From Ananas comosus (Eukaryota > Streptophyta > Magnoliopsida > Poales > Bromeliaceae), in NCBI RefSeq assembly GCF_001540865.1, contig NC_033624.1:733238-797237 (forward strand): a DNA stretch of 64,000 nucleotides. Direction: 5' to 3'. Below, in pieces: positions 27,150-38,039 of this stretch. The first letter of the stretch is position 1. Every line of letters starts with the position of its first letter. The translations under genes and the position numbers were made by a program. The notes below the pieces were generated by a model. That model was not told where the DNA came from and made no database searches. It saw only the letters and a list, made by a program, of their open reading frames with translations.

Positions 27150-28940
27150 GGGAATCCCATTGGGGGTGCTTTAATTAGGAGCACCGAAATGTTGGTATTA
27201 GTACAGTGTTTTTGATCATTAGATCAATCATAGCAGCTCTTGGATTGATCGTACATAATAATAGATCACACAGTAATCACTTTTATTGACTTTTAATTCA
27301 GTGGCCGAAAGAATAAATCTAAAAATTTGAAAAATATAGACATCAAATGTTCGTGCATTTAGAAATATTTTTTTTATATAAACTGAGACAGAGGAATTGA
27401 AGATGCGACATTGCCATATTGGTAATTTGGTATTGCACAGCAGCTCAATGTCTCATAAATGGGCCCCCAAAAGCACTTTATTATCGCTGTGAAGTGTGAA
27501 CTCATGTGCCAATTGAAGACCCGACCCACCCACTACTTACGGGACACGCGTTACGGAGAGTAGGTATGCAGTGTTAATGAGCCCAACATTTACGCACTTC
27601 AAGTTTTTTAAGGTTGATTGCGATTTAAAGTGGTGGCATTCGGTAGGTTTCGACGCCTTATTGCTCGATGCACGCCCAATAAATGCGCGACAATGGACGA
27701 GCAAATGTAAAGTCAAATTTAGTAGGTTTTAGTTCGTATTTTGGTTGCCATTTGAGAGTGATCACAACGACGTATACCTCGCAGAAGAAAAAGAAGATGA
27801 AGTAGTACTATTTCTGAAACATTACATCTCCTGATAACTCCAGTTTAGAATTAATAAATAAATAAGTAGTAGTTTAGCTGATTCGATAAAGAATTTCCAT
27901 GGAGTCACTGTCATTAATTGTCTCCATTAAAGTCGGCCGCCACCGCCATCCTCTATTGTCTACCATTGCTGTCGTCATCTCCCGTGTAAAACTCAAAAGT
28001 AATGTAGTGACTGTGCTTAATGCTGGTGGTTAAAGCGCTGAATAGTTGACACATGATGCAACTATTTGACTCACTAGCAATAATAATTTGTTGGTGGGTC
28101 AGGTAATTATAATTAGTATCAGAACTGAATATCAGCAGGAAGTGTAAGAGTTACGTACTATGTGGGATAAAGTGCCACACCAACGAATTTGGTGGGAGCC
28201 ACTTCTGAAATCTCACATTACCAGTAATTCTATCCTGTATCTGTGATTTGGTTTAAATTCAACAAGAACGTCATGATCTAAACATGAAAAGTTTGTAATA
28301 CCACAATAATACCATATCGGATGAAAAAATGAGAATATATAAGACCTAAACGCTAGTAATAAAAATCGAGTTTAAGTATTTTAGGCCAATGGTTTGAGTC
28401 TAACAAGTTATTATTGTTAGAATGTCTGGCCGTTACACCTGAAATCTCAAGTTCAAAGTCCAATAGCTTTATATTTTTAGCTAACTTAATTATTTTTAAA
28501 TAAACCCTCTCAAATATAGCCACTTGAGCAAGTATAGCCACTCGAGTTACTCAAGTTCCTTATCTAGGATTTGATATTGCACTAATACTATGCCTGTACC
28601 AATCACGCAATTGGCTCGTTGTGATTATTTTTTAAAATTTATAGTGATTTGGATGCCAATGCTTCATCAATTTAATCAAAATGGTTTATGAACTTAAGGA
28701 AACTTGCCTAATCAAGTCTCTCACACCAAATCGTAATTATTTTGCAAAGAATAACGCTTTCCAAAAAAACGCTATATTTCTAAAACTTATGGGTCTGTTT
28801 TGTCTAAATTGTGATATTTAAAGGAGGGTTTATGTCCGAGAATCCGAAAAAAGCTGAACCACTAAATTAATTATCATATTTATTTATTATCATTTTTTAA
28901 TTCAATTACAATGCAGTGGCCCAACAAGTGTCTTAGCCCA
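27145..28940. other. Intergenic, no gene seen
   Basis: Mixed-composition DNA before the RPAP3-like promoter. I found no supported coding exon, RNA gene or element with clear ends. Confidence 0.45.
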
Positions 28941-28949
28941 AAACAAATT

Positions 28950-29061
28950 TGGGCCCATGAAATAATGAGCCTACGAAATCATTAATGGGCCTCAATTATA
29001 AAAGTTTCGGCCCATTTATTTTTCACCAAGCCCATTGTCTTTTTCGAAGCATCGAGAAGGG

Positions 29062-29103
<42 letters not shown>
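28950..29103 (+). promoter_or_regulatory. RPAP3-like promoter: site II motifs, TATA box, GA-rich leader
   Basis: TGGGCC/GGCCCA motifs lie at 28950-28957, 28986-28991 and 29009-29014. A TATAAAA-like box is at 28997-29003. A (GA)n tract (29061-29103) lies in the probable 5' leader. The arrangement is typical of broadly expressed plant genes. Confidence 0.55.
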
Positions 29104-29104
<1 letters not shown>

Positions 29105-29266
29105 GTCGTCCCGCGCCATTGCTTCGTCTTCATCTCCCTCTACATCTTTCTCTCTGTTAAGCCTCTTCTCTTATCCCTCATCGGTCTCCTCCGATTCCTC
29201 TCCTCTTGATCAATTTCTCTTTTATTTGTTTATTTAATTGCTGTTTGTAGTTGCTCTCCGTAATCC

Positions 29267-32200
29267 ATGTCCTCGAGTAAGCCCGATCGAGATCGGTCCC
29301 TGGTAAAACCCTACTTCGAACTATTCTTTTTTTATTTTGATTTTTTTAAAAAACTTTTCTGATGAGTTATGATTTCAATTTTAAGCATGCCGATAAAGAG
29401 ATTTGTGAGGTTAGGTAATTTATTATGTATATTTTTTATTTTTTATTTTTGTTTGAAGGAGGTTGAAGGGTTTTTGAACGAACTACAGGGATGGAACAAC
29501 TTGTTCAAGGATAAAAATCAGAAATTGAAAACTCAGGCACGCAACGACAGTTACTTCGTTTTTTTTCCCTTGATTTTTGTTTATTTTTTGTTTTCTTTAA
29601 CTCACTCAACTTTTCAATTTCCAAGTAATGTGTGCACTTACGTTTGTTGTAATTTGAATGAGATATGACATCAGGAGATTCTTTTTTAATTCTTATGACT
29701 TACATGCTTGGTGCTCAAAATCGAGACGTATTGCATAATTGGCTTAGGATGCTACAACAAGATGTGAATTAACTCTATAGCGTTTTGCTTGCAAAGAGAT
29801 TTTTCTATCAGAACATGCACTGCTGCACCGGTATCCATGCGTGAAAATGCTTTTACTTCACGAAAGGCTGATTTTTGTTATTCTTTGTCAACAGTACAGG
29901 GAATGTTACTATTCTTATGGTTATTCCGAGAGTAATTTGCTGTTGTTCTCTTTGAAGGGGTCTTTACAAAACTCTGGAAAGAGTCAAGAAGAAAAAGGAC
30001 CTCCTAAAAAAGTTCCTGCAGTTGAATCGAACACTAAGAGTAATGTAGCTTCTGATTTTCCTGCAAAAAATCCCAACGAACGATATAACTACTCGAAGTA
30101 TTCTGCTTTTTTGAATGAGGAGACATTACCTGATGCAACCTCAGAGAAAGAGCTGGTGAGGATTTGTAGCCTCTGATTGTTAGTTTTTATGTACATTATA
30201 CGAATCTTCTGGTGGTAAATTGGCTTCTTTTACCATTTCTTTTATTGCAGGGAAATGAGTATTTTAAACAAAAAAAATTTGCTGAAGCAATTGATTGCTA
30301 CTCGCGAAGTATTGCATTGTCTCCCACATCCGTTGCTTTTGCCAATAGAGCTATGGCATATCTCAAACTCAGGAGGCATGTTGCTTTATGGCAATCCCTT
30401 GTTTGTAATCAGTAAATTTTGAATTTAGGTGATTGATCTTTTTCCGATGTAAATTATACTTTTATTTATTAGATTTATTCTTGTTTATTAGATTGGAGGA
30501 GGCGGAGAATGACTGCACTGAAGCCTTGAATTTGGATGATCGCTATGTTAAAGCATACTCACGTCGAGCAACAGCTAGGAAAGAACTTGGCAAACTTAAG
30601 CAATCAATGGAAGGTATTCCATTTCTCATTCTTAACAATATCTTATATTTTGAAGCTCAATTTTTGTAGATTAACTTTACCATTTTCGGAAATACTGATA
30701 ACTAATTTCTATGTGTAGATTCTGAATTTGCCATAAGACTTGAGCCTAACAATCAAGAGCTCAAGAAGCAGTATGCTGAAACAAAAGCTTTGTATGACCA
30801 GGTGATTGTCTGTCATTTCCAGTGGAACCATCCGAGTTGATTTTATCAGATTTTATTAATATAAGTATCTCAAAAAAAGGGGAATCATTGTACTCATTTC
30901 ATCATTTCTTAAGTGTTGGTGTTGGCCAATATACCTTTTAAAAGAACGAGCTAATTTAGCGACAGAGAGATATAACAGTTGTGCTGCTATTACTATCATA
31001 TATGCGTATATTGTCATTTGAGTTAATCATGAATATCATACATTTGTTGATCAAGGTAGAAACAACTATCTTTTCTTGCGTCCAATATTGTAGTTTAAGT
31101 ATTTCTGTATCAATTGTGTTGTTGGTTTATAATGTCAACTTTATTGATGCAGGAAATGGCCAAGAAGGTTTCTCAATCCTTAAAGCCTTCTGTTTCGGAA
31201 ATTCAAAAAGCAGACAATTTAGCCACATATAAGGCCCAAAAGACAGCTGCGACTGCAAAAAAAACTGTCAACATGGTAGCTTTGAAATGATCTCTACAGT
31301 TTGTTCATATGAGTTCTAAAATTGATGCCTGTAATATGTGTTCTCTATCACGAGTAATTAATGAAATGCATCAAAGGAAACTGACTTAAGTAAGATAATA
31401 TGGGTAAACTTTGCGTGTCTGTTGACTTTCATATTGCAGCTTTAAGGAATATAAGAGACTATTTTCTCTTTTATTTGCTTATGAGATTAATTGAATTTAC
31501 ATGCCTTTTTCAGAACAGCAGCATGGAAATTGATGATTCGCCTTTGGTTGCTGTAAATGATACAGAAAGAGAAGCTTCAAAAGCTCCTGCAGAAACCAGA
31601 GAGAATTTATTTGATAGATCAAAAGGAGGCGGATCGAGTTCCGCAGATGCTAGTATGAAGGTGTACACCAGGGACTTTTTTTTTTTCCCCCCTTCATATA
31701 TAAAGGATAAAAGAAATCTCTGATTCTTTATTGGGATTACTATTTCTTCTTCAAGCAAAATATAATATTTGAAGATCACCTATTGTAGATGGAGACATCT
31801 AAAATTAATGAATCTTAACAGAATTTTAGACAACTTAAAGCACAGAAAACCTAAGGCACGAGGGAATATCTTTTCAAAAGTATTTCAAATATTCTTTATT
31901 GACCTTTAAGATGTTAGATCATGGCTAACTGTCTCACTTTCAAGTTTCTTGCACACCATTATGTCGCCATATTATTTGCTGTCAGCTAGCCGGAGTGAAA
32001 TAATACTATGATTTTGTTTAGTTGCACCAGAATTGTAAAGTCGCAAAGCATTCACTCTTATTTCTCATCCGGTAAATTTTGTTTTATATTTAGGGGGGAA
32101 AAAGTCCCTATACTTTATGGTGCTTTTTCTAATATTGAATTATGCAAGCAGGGGACTCGGGTTTCTAGTCGGAAAGACGAGTTAAAACCATCAATGCAGG

Positions 32201-33725
32201 ATCTTGCATCTCGTGCTTCTTCATTAGCTTTGGCTAATTCTTCTAAAAGTATCACTGCTCCAAAATCAGCTTATGAATTCGAGGTTTCCTGGAGGGCACT
32301 CTCTGATGACTGTGGTCAGCAAGCTCAGCTGTTGAAGGTTTGCATATTAGCCTTTTATGTGCTTTGTGGGTAATTTTAATTAGAAAGCACCCTCAATTCG
32401 TTCCCTGTTTCAACTTTGGACCAGGCAATCCCACCATCTACTCTACCTCAAATATTTAAAAATGCACTTTCCGCACCCATTCTGATAGATATCATCAAAT
32501 GCACTGCCACATTTTTTAGGTATGCCTTTTATGCTCTATTCTGCTATATTATAAAAGTTCACTTACTGTAGTTTTATTTACATGTATATCGCTGTTCAAT
32601 ATGAATTTTCTCTCTACCCTACAAGATTGCAGTTTTTTCACGGAAGTACCCTTAAATTGGGGAATCATCCAATTCATGGAAAAATTTGTTATCGTATTAG
32701 AAACAGTTTTTAATAGAGGGACATTTCTATCATTATAAGAGTATCTATTTAGAAATTAAGTTATTGAAAAGAGTTGGGTTTTTTTGTAGCTTACACAAAA
32801 GTATTTATGGGGTGACAATTTTGCGGGGATATATTTTATATGCCTATAATGTACTTGCATATTAACCTCTCTTTTTTTTTTTTTGGTATGTAGGGAGGAT
32901 ACAGAATTCGCAGTTAGCATATTGGATAATTTGGTCAAAGTTCCACGTTTTGATATGATAGTCATGTGCCTTTCAGCTAAGCAGCGATCTGGTATGGACT
33001 ATGGAACCTTTGTTTTGTTACCTATTGTTCTTGAGATGCTGGCTACTTAATACTTGTTTACACTTTCCATATCTGGATAATTTGTGATACATTGTTAGTG
33101 TATGAATATTCTTTCATAGTTTATAGTTTTTCTATTTTATGTATATAAGATGACAAATATTTGAAACAGCATCAATTATGTCAGTTCTGTCGATGAATAA
33201 AATAGCAAGTGTAAATAGCAATGAGATAAAGCATAGTGACCCTTGGATAAAAACTATGGAAGATTTGCTGTGTTCTCAATAAAATAAGAAAGAGAGATAT
33301 TTGCTGTGATCAATTTTGTAAGCAAAATTCTTGGAAAAAGGAACATAGGGCATAGAAATAATGGAGTTGAGTAGTATAGAGATGCTTCTCTTCTTGATAA
33401 TGGTGTCAACTATTAACTCAAAGAGAGTTCTTTATTGTCAGGAAAGTCATAGAAAATGAACTAGCAAATATTTTTGTTTGTTTGTCCATTTAGCTGTAAG
33501 AATTGCTTCACATAAAACATTGAAATATGTGGCTAAAATTAATTTATGTTTGATGTAGGTAAATATTTCAATGAAGAGATTAATAAAAAAACTTTCTTGA
33601 TATTCATGTTGTTAGCAGAACTTCGGCGCATTTGGGAGGAAGTGTTCTCTATCAAGGACATAGCAGCACGACAGATTGAAGCCATAAATCGGCTCCGACT
33701 GAAATACTGTGGCGAGGAATCGTAG
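29267..33725 (+). CDS. RPAP3-like TPR co-chaperone (R2TP component)
   Basis: Homologue of RNA polymerase II-associated protein 3, a TPR protein that links HSP90/HSP70 to the R2TP assembly complex. Exons: 29267-29302, 29459-29536, 29958-30155, 30251-30375, 30492-30613, 30719-30801, 31153-31275, 31514-31660, 32152-32337, 32425-32519, 32894-32991, 33619-33725; about 465 aa. TPR motifs run across exons 4-6 (GNEYFKQKKFAEAIDCYSRS; ALNLDDRYVKAYSRRATARK; EFAIRLEPNNQELK). The C-terminal RPAP3_C domain starts at YEFEVSWRALSDD in exon 9 and ends at the stop. Intron 4 needs a GC donor (AG|GCATGT) to keep frame. The exon 2 end is uncertain: CAG|GCACGC is used here, but the weak TTC|GTTTTT also keeps frame. 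It resembles Arabidopsis At1g56440 (TPR5) as I recall it. Confidence 0.9.
32600..32870. mobile_element. Short dispersed repeat in RPAP3-like intron 10
   Basis: A core near 32643-32680 (AGTACCCTTAAATTGGGGAA, then TCCAATTCATGG) matches 12102-12135 in an intron of the INO80B-like gene. No TSD was recognised; it is probably a decayed MITE. Confidence 0.5.
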
Positions 33726-34850
33726 GATCAAATGTTTATCAAATGGATGGCCCAAAGAAATGTAGTTGTTCTATGTATTAGTTTTTTCGCCTCTTTTTTT
33801 TTTTTTTTCGGGGATTTGGGGTGGGGGGGAGAGGCAGACCTTTTTCGGTCTTTTAAGCCAATCCAGAATCTTATGTGGAAGAGAGGATTTGAGTTTTGTA
33901 TATTCCTTACTATGCTGTATTCTAGTTCATATGGTAGTTTAAGGTTAGAAAGGTTCCTTTATTTGAAGGGGTGAGCTTCTTAACTTTGTTCTCATTACTA
34001 TTCACCATAAAATTTTGAAATCTTTTAATTTTCTACCTGAGCATTCAATTAGCAGTTTGAACTTTTTATCAAGTCTTTACAAGCTTTGACTGGATCTCTA
34101 ATTTTTTTGAATCTCTTTTGCAAAAGAAAAAAAAGGAAGAGAGAGAAGTGTCTGATGGCTTCCTGGTTGCTCCATGTCCTTTCTCTACAAAGCTCCCTGT
34201 CTGTGGTGTTGGCAGCAAGCACATCAGTATTTCGATTGCTTTGTCCTGAATATGAGTGTTGCTTACACTATCCTTGTGTTTGTCTGTTTATTCTCCCTAT
34301 GTTTCTGGTAAGTAACTATCAAACAAGATAAACAGAATGTGCCATTTTGTATGCTGTTGTTATTATAACCATCTGTAACCTTAATTACTAATTTATTATA
34401 TCTAATGAAGCCGCAGTATTCTTGACTTTGCCGAACTTTGCTTATTAATCATTTTGTCATCAAGATGTCATGCCAGGTATGTACGTGTAAATAGATGATT
34501 TTACAGGGATACTTTCGTATGTGAAAGCCGCTCTTTTTGTTACATGATTGACTTGCTTTATCTAGAATCAATCGATCAGGAGGCCCTTTTTAAGCTTTTG
34601 TGGGAAGCCATTAAGTAAACGACAATATAATACCTATTATATTAGTAAGAAACTATGTCTTATGTTGTTGATCTTGTCATGGATTCCCCAAGATTTTTGT
34701 CTTTGCTTTCCTTGTTTGATACCCTTCACATGTAACTTTTGTCACCAAAGATCCATCCTTTGGATCATTCATATCTCTTAACTCGGTATATACAGACCAT
34801 TCTCGTACACACTTTAAACTGATGATCTTTGAATCAAGTTTGGTTCCAAG
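33726..34850. other. RPAP3-like 3' UTR and GRAS promoter/leader
   Basis: The first few hundred bases should be the 3' UTR of the RPAP3-like gene. The remainder is the upstream region of the GRAS gene. No other gene is seen. Confidence 0.5.
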
Positions 34851-36518
34851 ATGTTGAGTTCTATAATCTCAATCAATGGCATCGATTATCTTACTGATCA
34901 GGAAAAATATCACCTTCTTCAGGAACCCGAATTTGTCACAGCAGAAGATGTGGGTGGATTTGATGATCTCTGGTCCAGCTATGGGTTCTACAATGAGGGT
35001 TGCTTCGAAAAGGGAGCTCCTTTGGTGCTTAATGATCAGCAGCTGTTCTCGGACTTTGCGTTCATGGACGACATGCATTTTGATTCAATTTCTTCAGCGA
35101 TTTCTGTTGCAGCGGAAACAGACCAGCCTGCGTCGAACTCTGAACTTCTGCAGTTGGACGAGAAGAGCACACCGCCTCTTCCCTCAAAAACGTCAGAGCT
35201 TTTGAGCAAATACCAATTTAAATTCAATGCGAGGAGTGGAGAAAAGCCTAATGAGTCGATCGAGAGGGGAGGAAGCAAACTGTCGACCGAAGATTTCATG
35301 CGGATTGCTGCTTCTTTCTTCATTCAACTGTCAACACACAAGGATTGCAATCCTTTTATGCTTAATAATCAATTCGGCTTATCGTTTTCAGGGCTTAGTT
35401 CTGCGGAGATTATGAATGTAGAGCTCGCGATTCTTCTTTTTTCCGCCGCTGAGAAGGTAAGCCAACAGCGATTCGATCACGGTACCAATTTAATCAAGGA
35501 ATGTTACAAACTGTGCTCAAAAACAGGAAATTCGGTTCAAAGAGTAGTTTACTATTTCGCAGATGCACTACAAGAGAGGATCCACGGGGGAAAGGGTACT
35601 GTTGTAAAAGCACAAGAAGTAATGAAAGCATTATTAAGTAATCACCCGGTTCATCTAGCTACCTTTAGAAGCCTCCCCCTTGAGCAGATCATGCAGTTCA
35701 CTTCAGTTCAAACCATTTTGGACAATTTGGGTTCAGCAAAGAAAATCCATCTAATCGATCTCTCGATCAAGCACGGACTGCAATGGACAATCCTGATGCA
35801 AGCCTTGTCGAACTCGAGTTCGGTCGATTATGTCAAGATCAGTGCTGTTGGGACTTCAGAGGAGGAGATCACTTCGACCGGTAAGCGCTTAACAAGTTTT
35901 GCTGAGATCCTAAAGTTACCATTTGTGTTCAAACCGGTAATAGTTTCGGACATCAAGGAACTCAAGGAAGATATGTTTAAGATAGAAGAGACAGAAACAA
36001 TTGCCTTATACTCTTCAATGGACATGAACACCATGATCATAAAGCCTGATAGGCTCGAGAACGTAATGAAGGTGATAAGGAACCTGAGACCGCAAATTGT
36101 GACGGTTGTGGACGTGGAGGCGAAGCATAATTCGCGATCGTTCATTAACCGGTTCACCGAAGCATTGTTTTACTTCAGCGCGTTCTTCGACTGCTTAGAG
36201 AATTGTATGAGAGGGGACGAGAGAGTGAGGATGATAGTAGAAGAGGACTTCTTCTCGCCGGGAATTAGTAGTATTGTTGCAGCTGAGGGGAGTGAGAGAG
36301 TGATTAGGCAAGTAGGGATTGATGTGTGGAGGTTGTTCTTTGCTAGGTATGGGCTTGTGGAGGCTGAGCTTAATCAGTGGTCAGTGTATCAGGCTAGCTT
36401 GTTGGTAAAGCACTTTGCCTGTGGGGAGTCATACAGCTTTGAGGTGAATGGGAAAGCACTTCTTGTTGGGTGGAAGGGGACTCCATTGCATTTTATTTCT
36501 GCTTGGAAGTTCCAATAA
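34851..36518 (+). CDS. GRAS-domain transcriptional regulator
   Basis: Intronless, 555 aa, as is usual for GRAS genes. The GRAS domain covers about residues 185-555. It has a first leucine-rich region with an LHR1-like start (ELAILLFSAAEKVS), a VHIID-type motif as IHLID (299-303), a second leucine-rich segment, a PFYRE-like region (LPFVFKPV) and a clear SAW end (VGWKGTPLHFISAWKF). The N-terminal 180 residues are acidic and low-complexity. They lack recognisable DELLA and TVHYNP motifs, although the GRAS core looks DELLA/RGL1-related to me, so gibberellin control through GID1 is not supported. The subfamily is unsure. GRAS proteins act in the nucleus as transcription co-regulators. The start is the first in-frame Met and lies well upstream of the domain. 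Confidence 0.9.
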   Translation: MLSSIISINGIDYLTDQEKYHLLQEPEFVTAEDVGGFDDLWSSYGFYNEGCFEKGAPLVLNDQQLFSDFAFMDDMHFDSISSAISVAAETDQPASNSELLQLDEKSTPPLPSKTSELLSKYQFKFNARSGEKPNESIERGGSKLSTEDFMRIAASFFIQLSTHKDCNPFMLNNQFGLSFSGLSSAEIMNVELAILLFSAAEKVSQQRFDHGTNLIKECYKLCSKTGNSVQRVVYYFADALQERIHGGKGTVVKAQEVMKALLSNHPVHLATFRSLPLEQIMQFTSVQTILDNLGSAKKIHLIDLSIKHGLQWTILMQALSNSSSVDYVKISAVGTSEEEITSTGKRLTSFAEILKLPFVFKPVIVSDIKELKEDMFKIEETETIALYSSMDMNTMIIKPDRLENVMKVIRNLRPQIVTVVDVEAKHNSRSFINRFTEALFYFSAFFDCLENCMRGDERVRMIVEEDFFSPGISSIVAAEGSERVIRQVGIDVWRLFFARYGLVEAELNQWSVYQASLLVKHFACGESYSFEVNGKALLVGWKGTPLHFISAWKFQ

Positions 36519-36747
36519 GCTACTCCAATTTTACAGCCAGGATTTTCTTTCCCTTTCCTTTTCTTTTCTTTTTTTCTTCATCTTTGCTGGAATATGAAAT
36601 TAATGTCTTGAAATAGAATTCTTGTGATGTTCTTTTATATACCTGAACTCTGCAACTCAAGTTTACCAGTTTCTCGAGATTTATTTGCAGTAATTGGACA
36701 ATGAATCCACAGATGTTATGTTTTATTACTGTTGTTGTTGTTATTAC

Positions 36748-36780
<33 letters not shown>

Positions 36781-37225
36781 ATGTGATTTCATCTAATTAT
36801 ATTACAATGGTTGCTCCTTACTCTCTATTGTGGCAAAAAGCTTCATTTGATTATAAAAATCTAGAGTGAGTATGTACATAGTTTTCATTGCATGCTTCTG
36901 GGATGAAAATTTTGGTAGTCATGTGCTTTTCAGAAAAGAAAAAAAATAATTCAGAGATGTGCATTTGTCGCATTTAGAATCGAAATCAGAATGACATTTT
37001 CGACGGTTAAAAGCAAAAGTCTCCATCTTTGAAACTGTTTTTAGCTTTTTATTATAGAAAGTCATAGGTCCCATAGAATTTTTTTTCCCCAATATTTAAA
37101 AGATTATTTATGGACCTAAAATAAGTTATTTGAGTTAATGAGTTATTTACTCATATAATTTATTTGTATTTTTTTTTCAAAAAAAAAAAAGCGATCCACA
37201 AAGCACATTTACCAGAAACTTTAGA
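36519..37225. other. GRAS 3' flank and (ATT)n repeat
   Basis: 3' UTR region of the GRAS gene, with an (ATT)n microsatellite at about 36747-36779. Nothing else is supported. Confidence 0.5.
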
Positions 37226-37280
37226 TGGGCCCGAAAGGCCCATATAGTTTGGGCCGAATGTATTAAATCTTGCCGGCCCA
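37226..37280 (+). promoter_or_regulatory. Cluster of four site II (TGGGCC) elements upstream of COX5C
   Basis: TGGGCC or GGCCCA occurs at 37226-37231, 37237-37242, 37250-37255 and 37275-37280. Site II elements bound by TCP factors are established in plant respiratory-chain gene promoters. They sit about 760 bp before the probable transcript start, further than usual. Confidence 0.6.
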
Positions 37281-37394
37281 GCCCAGCGCACCCTCCGAGT
37301 ACTACTCTGAAGACATCATCTCAGCCGTTGATTTATCTGCAATTTGCATCTCTAGCCGTTCATCACCTCTATCTAATCACAACACACCAAAACG

Positions 37395-37930
37395 GGAGAC
37401 GCGTTTGGTTCGGCTATAAGTTAAAACTACTTATTTCAGAGATAAGTACAAATTCAGGTATAAATAGAAATTATATCAATTTTACGTTTGGATGAAAATT
37501 AGGTTATTTCTGAGAATAAGATAAATAGTATTTAGATTATTAGATTAGAACATTAGGAATAAGTGTTATAATTTTAAATTAAAATTATTTTATTTAATTA
37601 ATTAACATCAAAATATTAAAATAATTTAATAAATTAATAAATTTATTAGCTATGATATTGTGTAAGATAATGAAAATATAAAAATAATTTAACTTTTTAA
37701 TTAGTTAGTTAATTATTTTAATTAGATAACTAGTAAAAAAAAATAATTAGGTTAATAAAAATATTAATGGTTGATCAATATAAATATTAGTTTATAAATA
37801 AATATATTAAATTATTAATAATTAATTAGCTAATTAATTATAAATAATAAAATAATTAATTACTTTATTATTTAAGTAATAAATAATAATTTAAATATAC
37901 TGTCTAAACGCCTAATACAAAAAGCCCCTC
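37395..37930. mobile_element. Probable decayed MITE in the COX5C promoter
   Basis: An extremely AT-rich block bounded by GACGCGTTTGGTTCGGC at the left and CTGTCTAAACGCCTAA at the right, an imperfect inverted pair (GCGTTTGG / GCGTTTAG). No clean TSD is seen, so the assignment is tentative. Confidence 0.4.
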
Positions 37931-38039
37931 ACGTGCAACTCACGTGCCGAACTCTCTCGAACCGATTTCCGTAATTTCCTGCACCACAGAGGTTTTCTTT
38001 TAATTTTTTTTTTTTTAAATTACAGTTTCCTCTGCTTTG

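Noticed and set aside
28985..29209. 74-codon frame upstream of RPAP3-like gene
   Set aside because: It is the GA-repeat leader (Arg-Glu run), not a conserved protein.
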